Below, one piece after another: positions 1-6,269 of a stretch of 9,886 nucleotides of DNA. Under the pieces are notes generated by a model. The model was not told the DNA's origin and ran no database searches. It saw nothing but the letters and a program-made list of their open reading frames with translations. The DNA comes from Clostridia bacterium (GTDB taxonomy: Bacteria > Bacillota_A > Clostridia > Christensenellales > Aristaeellaceae). A program made the position numbers and the translations under genes. Location: NCBI GenBank assembly GCA_017481185.1, contig JAFUPO010000401.1, positions 1 through 9,886 on the forward strand, in the 5' to 3' direction. Within the stretch, counting starts at the first letter, position 1, and the number at the start of each line of letters is the position of its first letter.

Positions 1-223
1 TGCAATAATGCTAAATCTAATTAATTCCAGCCACGTCGCATTAACATACGTCTATTTTGAAGGCGACACAATCAATGTATCAAGAAGGACAGAATCTGCT
101 TTCTGGAAAATGACATTGGAATTTCCCCGCTTTACTACTGGGATTCACACCTTGTTTGGTACGGCAGCGATTGGTTGTAGTCCTGTAAACCTTTTAAATC
201 AGGTAGTGTAAGAAATTTCCCTT
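1..223. other. AT-richer left-edge region without a convincing gene
   Basis: This stretch has visibly lower GC than the rest of the window. A 67-codon open frame (8-211, +) starts at ATG but no Shine-Dalgarno sequence precedes it in the seven bases available. A second, overlapping frame (61-180, +) has no ATG, yet its last residues, aromatic-rich and ending in WYGSDWL before a TAG at 178-180, read like protein. Together these could be the eroded or frameshifted tail of a gene lying to the left, but I recognise neither. I make no coding call here. Confidence 0.4.
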
Positions 224-241
224 AAAATGTGAATACATTTT
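224..241. repeat. Perfect AT-rich inverted repeat
   Basis: AAAATGT at 224-230 and ACATTTT at 235-241 are exact reverse complements around GAAT. The palindrome directly touches the next hairpin (242-264). It lies about 35 bases upstream of the -35 box of the small secreted protein gene, so it could be a regulator site or part of an old terminator. Nothing identifies a binding protein. Confidence 0.45.
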
Positions 242-266
242 CCCCTCTCCCTATGGAGAGGGGGTT
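242..266 (+). terminator. Possible weak rho-independent terminator
   Basis: CCCCTCTCC (242-250) pairs perfectly with GGAGAGGGG (255-263) around a CTAT loop, giving a nine-pair GC-rich stem. Only about three T residues follow on the plus strand, so termination would be weak. It would end a transcript entering from the left edge and insulate the promoter that follows at 276-305. Confidence 0.35.
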
Positions 267-275
267 TATGATACG

Positions 276-305
276 TTGCCAATAAGGCGCTCGCCATGGT
301 AGAAT
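276..305 (+). promoter_or_regulatory. Sigma-A type promoter for the small secreted protein gene
   Basis: A TTGCCA -35 box (276-281) is separated by 18 bases from a TAGAAT -10 box (300-305). Transcription would start near 312, leaving a leader of about 26 bases that carries AAAAGGAG (324-331) before the ATG at 338. Confidence 0.55.
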
Positions 306-337
306 AAATTCATCCCGATTATCAAAAGGAGCCGCAT

Positions 338-556
338 ATGCGCCGTTTATTATCGATCCTGATGGTATTGATCCTCTCCCCCATGCTGGCCAGCGCCGAC
401 GCTTTTGACGGTTATGTGAAGGAGCCTTTCGTGTGCGCAAGGTGGTGGGCGGGGGCTGTGATCATCGCCAATGGTTATAAGCGCGCCAGCAGCATTGACG
501 CTGTGGTAACCCTGGCCCGAGAAATAATGGAAAAGACACAGGAGTTGGCGCCATAA
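338..556 (+). CDS. Small putative secreted protein, function unknown
   Basis: The product is 72 residues and I do not recognise the family. Residues 1-20 look like a signal peptide: Arg2-Arg3, a Leu/Ile/Met-rich core, then a small-residue SPMLASA cleavage region before Asp21. The mature part would be about 52 residues, with one cysteine (Cys33), a WW pair at 36-37 and a likely helix toward the C-terminus. No lipobox is evident, so it may be released rather than lipid-anchored. The gene has an AAAAGGAG site seven bases ahead of ATG, a plausible promoter at 276-305 and a strong terminator four bases after its stop, which together argue for a real monocistronic gene. It converges on the CotH operon. 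Any functional link to the CotH proteins would be speculation. Confidence 0.65.
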   Translation: MRRLLSILMVLILSPMLASADAFDGYVKEPFVCARWWAGAVIIANGYKRASSIDAVVTLAREIMEKTQELAP

Positions 557-559
557 TAT

Positions 560-595
560 AAAGCGCCCGCAGGCAATGCACGCGGGCGCTTTTTG
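560..595. terminator. Rho-independent terminator shared by convergent genes
   Basis: AAAGCGCCCGC (560-570) and GCGGGCGCTTT (582-592) form a perfect 11-pair stem with an 11-base loop, followed on the plus strand by T residues. It begins four bases after the stop of the small secreted protein gene. It also lies five bases beyond the stop of the last CotH gene on the minus strand, where the sequence after the stem is TATATTATGG, a poorer T tract. It is likely bidirectional and stronger on the plus strand. Confidence 0.88.
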
Positions 596-597
596 TG

Positions 598-2286
598 TCA
601 GGGTTTTTCAGCCACCTGGCCGTTCTGATAGGGGATGACCCATTTCTCCTCCAGAAAAGCCATACGCTTGGTGAGGAAGTTCTTCACATAGTCGATGTTT
701 TCCTGGTAGTTGGCGCCGGTCTGGATATCCCGGCCCTTGGCATTAAACACCGGCCAGCGCTTAAAGTTCATGCTAGATGTGCCCTCCAAATAGGCAGCAT
801 AGTCGTCAATGGAGGTCACCGTTTCGCTGCTCTCGCCCAGCATGGATGCCAGAATGGGCTGGAACACCGTTACATACAGCTCCTGCGCCCGCCAGCGGAA
901 GTCATCCTTGCGGTAGGCGGCCGGGAACCAGTAATAGCTCTGCTCATAGTCCTCCGCCACGCCCAGGCCCTCGGGAGCCGCTTTGGTCTTGGAGCCGTAG
1001 TTGCCGTAGGCGTTGTCATAATCCCAGACGGGGCCTGCCAGCACCTTGGTGCTGATGCTGTCCTCAGGCTTGTAATAATACTGGCTGGACTTGTTGCCGT
1101 CAAAGTTCTTCACGATTTCCTCGATCAGATACTTTTTCACAAAGCTGTCCATATCAATGAACTCAGAGTAGTGCTTGCCGCTGGTGGGATCGACGCCGTC
1201 TTGGCTGCGCAGGCCGTTTTCAATGCTCTGCATCAGCCGAGCCACATAAATGGTCTGCTCCTTGCTGGCGTACTCAGGCTCCTTGATTACGATGGGCTGG
1301 CCCTTCTTGGTGGTGATGCCGCTGGCTTCCTCATCGTAGCGGTATTCCAATTCCAATTCCAGCAGATACCCGCCGGTGATGTCTTCCGGGTCATTGGGAA
1401 TATCCTTCCCCTTGCGGGTGGCGATCTTGGGCTGAGCATAGCCAAAGCGCTTGTATTCATCCAGATCCTTGTCGTTCACAGCCTCGGTGGCCTCCTCCAG
1501 GTCCTGGATCTCGATGCGGTTATCGCCGATCTGCACCTTGGTGCACATTTCATAGCTGCCGTAATACTCATTGTTGATGTACACATCGCAGAAGTCAGAC
1601 TTGGGCGTATATTCAAGCCCCGCCGCCCGAGCCATCTGGACGGTGAGGGTATTGCGCAGAAGAGAATTATCCCGGAAGTTGGCCAGCAATATCCAGGTCT
1701 TGTGCTTGCCCATGCCGAACAGATCCGTCTTTTCAGCCAGCTTGATCTGATAGGGCTTTTTGTTCAGGTGGAAGGTGGCATTGCCCCGGCCCTTGATTTC
1801 CTCCAAGTCGCCGTCATAGGCCACGGCGCCATCGGCATAGAGCATCAGCAGTTTGCCCGTTTCCTCATTGCCCTTTTTCTTGTGGATATAGTCCAGATTG
1901 CCGGATTCTGTTTCAATAAACAGCGTCGCCACATTGCTAGACTGCATCACATTGAGGGTATAGCTCTTTTTGCCGTTCATAAGCGCATAGCTTTCGCCGG
2001 GAACAAGGGGGAAGCTATCGCCGTTTTTAACTGTTTCGCCATTGATCGAAAGGCTCTCAGGGCCGGTAAAATGCAGCTTCACGCTTTCCGGCTGGGCGCA
2101 GGTGGGCAGAAAGAGGTAATAGACCTTTTCCTTGGTGCTGTACCACCAGTGGATGGCGTCGCTGTCATCCTCGGGGCTGTTGGCGATCACGTCTGTAACC
2201 CACAGATCATCCAATTTGGCTGCCATGGCCACGGCAGGCAGGCTCAGGGCAAAGGCCAGCAGTAACAGAATTGCAATCTTACGCAT
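598..2286 (-). CDS. Secreted CotH-kinase-family protein, downstream copy
   Basis: This 562-residue exported protein belongs to the CotH family, whose Bacillus member is an atypical kinase of spore-coat proteins; the substrate here is unknown. Residues 1-22 are a signal peptide (MRK, hydrophobic core, AVAMA). Residues 24-125 form a probable beta-rich N-terminal domain. The CotH domain follows: KGRGN (165-169), KKPYQIKL (176-183), KTWILLAN (196-203), DNSLLRN (206-212), DVYINNEYYGSY (234-245), GGYLLE (305-310), N394-x-D396 and WDYDNAYGN (421-429). By analogy with CotH structures, D396 and D422/D424 are likely catalytic or metal-binding residues. I chose the ATG at 2286 because TTAAGGAGG precedes it; earlier in-frame starts lie inside the upstream gene and lack the signal-peptide logic. 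It is the second gene of a two-gene operon, 17 bases after its paralogue. A spore-coat role is less likely than an extracellular one, since it is exported. Confidence 0.88.
   Translation of the reverse strand: MRKIAILLLLAFALSLPAVAMAAKLDDLWVTDVIANSPEDDSDAIHWWYSTKEKVYYLFLPTCAQPESVKLHFTGPESLSINGETVKNGDSFPLVPGESYALMNGKKSYTLNVMQSSNVATLFIETESGNLDYIHKKKGNEETGKLLMLYADGAVAYDGDLEEIKGRGNATFHLNKKPYQIKLAEKTDLFGMGKHKTWILLANFRDNSLLRNTLTVQMARAAGLEYTPKSDFCDVYINNEYYGSYEMCTKVQIGDNRIEIQDLEEATEAVNDKDLDEYKRFGYAQPKIATRKGKDIPNDPEDITGGYLLELELEYRYDEEASGITTKKGQPIVIKEPEYASKEQTIYVARLMQSIENGLRSQDGVDPTSGKHYSEFIDMDSFVKKYLIEEIVKNFDGNKSSQYYYKPEDSISTKVLAGPVWDYDNAYGNYGSKTKAAPEGLGVAEDYEQSYYWFPAAYRKDDFRWRAQELYVTVFQPILASMLGESSETVTSIDDYAAYLEGTSSMNFKRWPVFNAKGRDIQTGANYQENIDYVKNFLTKRMAFLEEKWVIPYQNGQVAEKP
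1483..2220 (-). repeat. Near-identical half of tandem CotH duplication, downstream copy
   Basis: This block (codons 23-268 of the downstream CotH gene) is a direct repeat of 3192-3929, offset by about 1,709 bases. By hand count about 96% of encoded residues match. In its best-conserved part (1921-2218) only four mismatches were seen in about 300 bases before the signal-peptide codons. Silent sites are conserved too, which differs sharply from the rest of the two genes. Confidence 0.8.
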
Positions 2287-2303
2287 AATGGGCCTCCTTA
2301 ACG

Positions 2304-3995
2304 TTAAGGTTCCTGTGCGATTTGACCGTTCTGGTAGGGAATGACCCATTCCTTATCCAGGAAAGCCATACGCTCCTCAATGAAGTTCTTTACAAAGTCC
2401 AGATTCTCCTGATAGTTGGCGCCGGTCTTGATGGGCCGGGATTTGATATTGAAAACCGGCCAGCGCTTGAAGTTCATGGCAGCGGAGGCCTCCAGCTTTT
2501 CCCCATAGGCGTCAATTGAGGTTACCGTATCGCTGCCCTCGCCGGTCATGGCTTCTAGAATCGGCAGGAAAACTGTGGTGTACAGTTCCTGTGCCCGCCA
2601 GCGGAAATCCTCCTGCCGGTAGGCAGCCGGGAACCAGTAATACTTGGTGGACCAATCGTTGTTAATGCTGAACTTTGCGCCGGTGGCGTCCGCCTGCTTA
2701 TTGCCTTCGTTTCCGTAGGCATTATCATAATCCCACACCGGGCCTGCCATCAGCTTGGTGCTGACACTGTCCACCGGCTTATAGAAGAACAGGCTGGACT
2801 TATTGCCGTCATAATTCTTGGTGATTTCCTCGATCAGGTACTTTTTCACAAAGCTGTCCAGATCGATCAAATCCGTATAGTGCTTGCCGGAGGTGGGATC
2901 AACGCCATCCTTGGCCCGGATGCCGTTTTCGATATACTGCATCAGGTTGGCCACATAGACCGTTTGAGCATCCGTGGCGTATTCAGGTTCCTTGATCACA
3001 ATGGGCTGGCCCTTCTTGGTGGTAACGCCGCTGACCTCATCATCGTAGCGATGAACCTTTTCAAACTCCAGCAGATACCCACCGGTAATATCCTCAGGAT
3101 CGTTGGGGATACTGAAGCCCTTGCGCTTGCCCGGCTTTGCCGTGTTGTAGCCGAAGCGCTTGTATTCGTCCAGTTCCTTATTGTTCACTTCTTCGGTGGC
3201 TTCTTCCAGGTCCTGGATCTCGATGCGGTTATCGCCAATCTGCACCTTGGTGCTCATTTCGTAGCTGCCGTAATACTCATTGTTGATGTACACATCGCAG
3301 AAGTCAGACTTGGGCGTATATTCAAGCCCCGCCGCCCGGGCCATCTGGAAGGTGAGGGCATTGCGCAGAAGGGAATTATCGCCGTAATTGGCCAGCAGAA
3401 TCCAGGTCTTGTGCTTGCCCATGCCGAACAGATCCGTCTTTTCAGCCAGCTTGATCTGATAGGGCTTCTTGGGCTTGGGGAAGGTGCCGTTGCCCCGGCC
3501 CTTGATTTCCTCCAAATCGCCGTCGTAGGCCACGGCGCCATCGGCATAGAGCATCAGCAGTTTGCCGGTTTCTTCGTTGCCCTTGCGCTTATGAATGTAA
3601 TCCAGATTGCCGGACTCCGTTTCAATAAACAGCGTCGCCACATTGCTGGACTGCATCACATTGAGGGTATAGCTCTTTTTGCCGTTCATAAGCGCATAGC
3701 TTTCGCCGGGAACCAGGGGGAAGCTATCGCCGTTTTTAACTGTTTCGCCATTGATCGAAAGGCTTTCAGGGCCGGTAAAATGCAGCTTCACGCTTTCCGG
3801 CTGGGCGCAGGTGGGCAGAAAGAGGTAATAGACCTTTTCCTTGGTGCTGTACCACCAGTGGATGGCGTCGCTGTCATCCTCGGGGCTGTTGGCGATCACA
3901 TCTGTAACCCACAGATCATCCAATTTGGCTGCCATGGCCGCCACAGGCAAAAGCAATGCCAATATAATTGTAAAAAGAACGACGATCCTGCGCAT
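2304..3995 (-). CDS. Secreted CotH-kinase-family protein, upstream copy
   Basis: This 563-residue protein is the paralogue of the next gene and has the same architecture: a signal peptide (1-22, MRRIVVLF start, VAAMA cleavage region), an N-terminal beta-rich region and a CotH domain. The domain has KGRGN (165-169), KKPYQIKL (176-183), KTWILLAN (196-203), GGYLLE (305-310), N394-x-D396 and WDYDNAYGN (421-429). The putative catalytic acidic residues are kept, so neither copy looks dead. Residues 23-268 match the paralogue almost exactly, while residues 269-563 match at roughly 70%, and the loop after WDYDNAYGN is essentially unrelated. The ATG at 3995 is preferred over one at 4025 because TAAGGAGGA sits five bases upstream of it and the promoter at 4031-4059 would start transcription at about 4024. 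It leads the two-gene operon. Its probable role is to modify extracellular or envelope proteins, but this is inferred from the family. Confidence 0.88.
   Translation of the reverse strand: MRRIVVLFTIILALLLPVAAMAAKLDDLWVTDVIANSPEDDSDAIHWWYSTKEKVYYLFLPTCAQPESVKLHFTGPESLSINGETVKNGDSFPLVPGESYALMNGKKSYTLNVMQSSNVATLFIETESGNLDYIHKRKGNEETGKLLMLYADGAVAYDGDLEEIKGRGNGTFPKPKKPYQIKLAEKTDLFGMGKHKTWILLANYGDNSLLRNALTFQMARAAGLEYTPKSDFCDVYINNEYYGSYEMSTKVQIGDNRIEIQDLEEATEEVNNKELDEYKRFGYNTAKPGKRKGFSIPNDPEDITGGYLLEFEKVHRYDDEVSGVTTKKGQPIVIKEPEYATDAQTVYVANLMQYIENGIRAKDGVDPTSGKHYTDLIDLDSFVKKYLIEEITKNYDGNKSSLFFYKPVDSVSTKLMAGPVWDYDNAYGNEGNKQADATGAKFSINNDWSTKYYWFPAAYRQEDFRWRAQELYTTVFLPILEAMTGEGSDTVTSIDAYGEKLEASAAMNFKRWPVFNIKSRPIKTGANYQENLDFVKNFIEERMAFLDKEWVIPYQNGQIAQEP
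3192..3929 (-). repeat. Near-identical half of tandem CotH duplication, upstream copy
   Basis: Partner of the direct repeat at 1483-2220, covering codons 23-268 of the upstream CotH gene. The near-identity begins at the end of the signal-peptide codons and fades at the end of the EIQDLEEATE-coding stretch, giving an internal conserved tract flanked by diverged sequence on both sides. Confidence 0.8.
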
Positions 3996-4030
3996 AAGCG
4001 TCCTCCTTAGGGGAAATTTTGCCATGTAAA

Positions 4031-4059
4031 ATTATAATATAATGGGAAAGTAAAGTCAA
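4031..4059 (-). promoter_or_regulatory. Promoter of the CotH operon
   Basis: On the minus strand TTGACT (4059-4054) is followed after 17 bases by TATAAT (4036-4031), an almost ideal sigma-A promoter. Transcription would start at about 4024, giving a leader of about 29 bases with TAAGGAGGA just before the ATG at 3995. It lies back-to-back with the promoter at 4088-4116, with 28 bases between the two -35 boxes. Confidence 0.8.
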
Positions 4060-4087
4060 AGGCTGAATATTATTCCATCTTCGTTTA

Positions 4088-4116
4088 TTGACGCTTGTCG
4101 AATCCTGCTATATAAT
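4088..4116 (+). promoter_or_regulatory. Promoter of the DUF5684-like membrane protein gene
   Basis: TTGACG (4088-4093), a 17-base spacer and TATAAT (4111-4116) make a strong sigma-A promoter. The leader would be about 38 bases and includes AAAGGTGG (4144-4151) upstream of the ATG at 4161. Confidence 0.8.
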
Positions 4117-4160
4117 GGAAGCGCGATGGAGGCCATAATTCAGAAAGGTGGTTGACTCTT

Positions 4161-4955
4161 ATGAGCGCACGGGAATTGAATCAATTAATGGGCGCTATGA
4201 ACGGCATCATGGTTAGCTTTAGCAGCTACATCATTGCAGCCGTGCTTTCTACAGTGGTTTTGACCTATGGTATCCGCTGGTTTATATTCAAAAAGGCCGG
4301 TGAAAAGGGCTGGAAGGCCCTCATCCCCTTCTACAGCGATTACATTAATTATAAAATCGCCTGGGATAGCCGCATCTATGTGTCGCTGCTAGTAGCCATG
4401 GTGGCCAGCTTTTTGGTAGGTGCCATCTGCGGCTGGATCAATCCCGTCTTTGGCAGTGTCGTTTCCACCATTTGCAATACAGCCGTTATGGGCGCTCAAG
4501 CCATTGCGGGCATGATTCTGCAATTTAAAATGGCCCGTGCCTTTGGCCGCAACGATTATTTTGCCGTTGGCCTGTACTTCTTGGGCTCTGTATTTACAGC
4601 CATCCTGGCCTTTGGCGACGCCCAGTATAAGGGGCCCACGCAGGATGGCATCGGCGTACCCAAGTTTGTTAACGATCTGGGGCAGAAGGCCTCTGCGGCT
4701 GCAGCCAATGCAGCCAGTGCCGCTGCACAGCAGCTCCAGCAGCATCAGCAACAACAGCAGCAGGGCTACCCGCAGAATTATCCCCAGCAGCCTGGTTATC
4801 CGCAAAACTATCCCCAGGCAGGCTATCCCCAGAACTATCAGCCCCAGCCTGGCTATCAGCAGCCTGGCTATCCCCCGCAGCCCCAGCAGGCTGCGCCCCG
4901 AGCCGGTCGGCGCACCCAGCGCAATAGCGGTCAGTATGACCAGTTCAACCAATAA
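4161..4955 (+). CDS. DUF5684-like membrane protein with Gln/Pro/Tyr-rich tail
   Basis: The product has 264 residues and no known biochemical activity. Four hydrophobic segments are visible at about 18-42, 71-93, 98-120 and 134-152. Between the first two lies KKAGEKGWKALIPFYSDY (44-61), the segment that leads me to the DUF5684-type family of small Firmicute membrane proteins. After residue 165 it becomes soluble and low-complexity: an Ala-rich stretch (178-189), a Gln-rich stretch (190-201), then repeated GYPQNYPQ/PGYQQ units (202-240) and a basic end. Similar tails elsewhere are flexible and sometimes drive self-association. The ATG at 4161 is preferred over an in-frame TTG at 4152 because AAAGGTGG ends one base before that TTG and is correctly spaced for the ATG. 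It is transcribed divergently from the CotH operon and ends at the terminator overlapping the trpS promoter. Confidence 0.8.
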   Translation: MSARELNQLMGAMNGIMVSFSSYIIAAVLSTVVLTYGIRWFIFKKAGEKGWKALIPFYSDYINYKIAWDSRIYVSLLVAMVASFLVGAICGWINPVFGSVVSTICNTAVMGAQAIAGMILQFKMARAFGRNDYFAVGLYFLGSVFTAILAFGDAQYKGPTQDGIGVPKFVNDLGQKASAAAANAASAAAQQLQQHQQQQQQGYPQNYPQQPGYPQNYPQAGYPQNYQPQPGYQQPGYPPQPQQAAPRAGRRTQRNSGQYDQFNQ

Positions 4956-4979
4956 GCGCTTTCGTCTCCGGCGATAAGC

Positions 4980-5008
4980 TTGTCACCTCCTCTGGCTTGT
5001 GATATAAT
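4980..5008 (+). promoter_or_regulatory. trpS promoter with extended -10
   Basis: TTGTCA (4980-4985), a 17-base spacer and TATAAT (5003-5008) form a strong sigma-A promoter, and TG at 5000-5001 adds an extended -10. The start near 5014-5015 leaves a leader of only about 26 bases before the trpS ATG. The -10 box sits in the loop of the hairpin described at 4986-5039. Confidence 0.8.
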
Positions 5009-5039
5009 AGATTCACTAGCCAGAAGGAGGCCTTTTTTT
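4986..5039 (+). terminator. Terminator hairpin overlapping the trpS promoter and ribosome binding site
   Basis: CCTCCTCTGGCT (4986-4997) pairs with AGCCAGAAGGAGG (5018-5030) in 12 base pairs with one bulged A (5024), a 20-base loop and a run of seven T residues (5033-5039). That is a typical rho-independent terminator for the upstream membrane protein gene. The right arm contains the trpS Shine-Dalgarno AAGGAGG (5024-5030), so readthrough RNA would also hide that site, whereas RNA started at the internal promoter lacks the left arm. Confidence 0.75.
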
Positions 5040-5040
5040 C

Positions 5041-6045
5041 ATGGACGCACTTCAGAAGAAGCCGATCATTTTTTCGGGTATTCAGCCCTCGGGAACCCTA
5101 ACCCTGGGCAACTATATTGGCGCTCTGCGCAACTTTCCCCTTTTGCAGGATGATTACGATTGTATCTATTGCGTGGTAGATATGCACGCCATCACCGTTC
5201 GCCAAGACCCTGCCCAGCTGCGCCGCCGCTGCCAGGAGCTGGCTGCTATCTACATCGCCAGCGGCATTGACCCCCAAAAGAGCCTGATCTACTGCCAGAG
5301 CCATGTGTCCGGCCATGCGGAGCTGAGCTGGATTCTCAATTGCTTCACTTACATGGGCGAACTGAACCGCATGACTCAGTTCAAGGATAAGGCGGCCAAG
5401 CACGCTGATAACATCAATGCCGGTTTGTTCACCTACCCGGTGCTCATGGCGGCGGATATTCTCCTTTATCAGACCAATCTGGTGCCTGTGGGCGTTGACC
5501 AGAAGCAGAATCTGGAATTATGCCGCGACATCGCCCAGCGGTTTAACGGCGTATACGGCAACGTGTTCACCGTGCCGGAACCCTATATTCCCAAGGTTGG
5601 CGCCAAGATCATGAGCCTCCAGGAGCCCACCCGCAAAATGTCTAAGTCTGATCCTGAGGAGACCTACATTGCCCTCTTGGACGGCCCCGACGCTATCCGC
5701 CGCAAGATCAAGCGGGCCGTGACCGACTCCGATGGCGAGATTCGCTTTGATCCCGAAAACAAGCCCGGCGTCAGTAACCTGCTGAGCATCCTCAGCGCCT
5801 TGGGCGCAGGCTCCATTGAGGATTTGGTGGCTGAGATGAACGGCATGGGCTATGGGCAGCTTAAGAGCCGCGTCACCGACTGTGTGATCGCCGCTTTGGA
5901 GCCTCTCCAGGCCGAGTTTAACCGCCTGATGGCTGATAAGGGTTATCTCCAGTCCGTCATTGACGAGAACGCTCAGAAGGCCAATTACCTGGCCAATAAG
6001 ACCCTGCGCAAGGTGCAGAAGAAGATCGGCTTTGCCGCTCGGTAA
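5041..6045 (+). CDS. trpS: Tryptophanyl-tRNA synthetase
   Basis: This cytoplasmic class I synthetase charges tRNA(Trp) with tryptophan using ATP. At 334 residues it matches the usual bacterial size. The Rossmann-fold motifs are intact: [12 protein letters not shown] (16-27) with TLGN as the HIGH-equivalent, AAD (137-139) whose aspartate aligns with the Trp indole-binding residue, GVDQ (151-154), and KMSKS (199-203). The C-terminal anticodon-binding helical region ends normally at residue 334. The start is the ATG ten bases after AAGGAGG, a slightly long but acceptable spacing. It is transcribed from its own promoter at 4980-5008. A regulatory T-box, common ahead of Firmicute trpS, cannot fit in a leader of about 26 bases, so expression is probably constitutive or controlled otherwise. 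Downstream it converges on yfcE across a hairpin repeat element. Confidence 0.97.
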   Translation: MDALQKKPIIFSGIQPSGTLTLGNYIGALRNFPLLQDDYDCIYCVVDMHAITVRQDPAQLRRRCQELAAIYIASGIDPQKSLIYCQSHVSGHAELSWILNCFTYMGELNRMTQFKDKAAKHADNINAGLFTYPVLMAADILLYQTNLVPVGVDQKQNLELCRDIAQRFNGVYGNVFTVPEPYIPKVGAKIMSLQEPTRKMSKSDPEETYIALLDGPDAIRRKIKRAVTDSDGEIRFDPENKPGVSNLLSILSALGAGSIEDLVAEMNGMGYGQLKSRVTDCVIAALEPLQAEFNRLMADKGYLQSVIDENAQKANYLANKTLRKVQKKIGFAAR

Positions 6046-6059
6046 TAGGCCCCAAATAT

Positions 6060-6117
6060 GCGAGAACCCCTTCCTTTTACAAAAGGAAGGGGTTCTCGCG
6101 CTCTCCTCAAGGAAAAC
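6060..6117 (+). repeat. Dispersed hairpin repeat, copy 1 (hairpin plus tag)
   Basis: The arms 6060-6078 and 6081-6099 are perfect 19-base complements starting GCGAGAACCCC, with a two-base AC loop. The tag GCTCTCCTCAAGGAAAAC follows (6100-6117). No T run follows the stem, so it is not a standard terminator for trpS, although it may protect the transcript 3' end. It opens a 204-base composite element ending at 6263. Confidence 0.85.
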
Positions 6118-6140
6118 CAGGGGATCATCCCCTGCACCCC
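6118..6140 (+). repeat. Shared palindromic module, forward copy
   Basis: CAGGGGATCATCCCCTG, an almost perfect palindrome, is followed by CACCCC. The same module occurs in inverted orientation at 6952-6976. The asymmetric CACCCC edge and the central base give it a direction. Confidence 0.8.
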
Positions 6141-6203
6141 AGTTCTCGAAGCAGCTTGCGCCCTCCAGCCAAGCTTCCTCCGAGTGCTTCTTTTTTATAA
6201 TGA

Positions 6204-6263
6204 AGTTCTTTGAAGAGGGAGCGCGAGGGAGGAATCTTTCTTTCAAGAAAGCTCCTCCCTCGC
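6204..6263 (-). repeat. Dispersed hairpin repeat, copy 2 (inverted, tag plus hairpin)
   Basis: Read on the minus strand this is GCGAGGGAGG-type arms (6263-6245 with 6242-6223) with one small mismatch or bulge, followed by the tag GCTCCCTCTTCAAAGAAC (6222-6205). It is therefore the inverted counterpart of copy 1 and closes the 6060-6263 element. It ends seven bases before the yfcE stop codon. No T run follows on the minus strand. Confidence 0.8.
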
Positions 6264-6269
6264 AAATTC

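Noticed and set aside
595..2265. 556-codon plus-strand open frame antisense to the downstream CotH gene
   Set aside because: It lacks a ribosome binding site, has low-complexity His/Val/Ile/Leu-rich composition and mirrors the codon phase of the well-supported CotH gene. A similar 376-codon frame (2880-4010) mirrors the paralogue for the same reason.
4023..4025. Upstream ATG as the start of the first CotH gene
   Set aside because: It falls at the predicted transcription start, has no ribosome binding site and would spoil the signal peptide; the ATG at 3995 has TAAGGAGGA in the right place.
4389..4952. 187-codon minus-strand open frame
   Set aside because: Antisense to the DUF5684-like gene; its Leu/Gly-rich translation comes from the repetitive CAG/CCC tail codons.
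6060..6099. trpS rho-independent terminator
   Set aside because: The hairpin is strong but is followed by GCTCTCC with no T run, and the same structure recurs as a dispersed repeat, so it is classed as a repeat.
5518..6246. 242-codon minus-strand open frame across trpS and the repeat element
   Set aside because: It is antisense to trpS, which has all synthetase motifs, and it starts inside the repeat element without a ribosome binding site.
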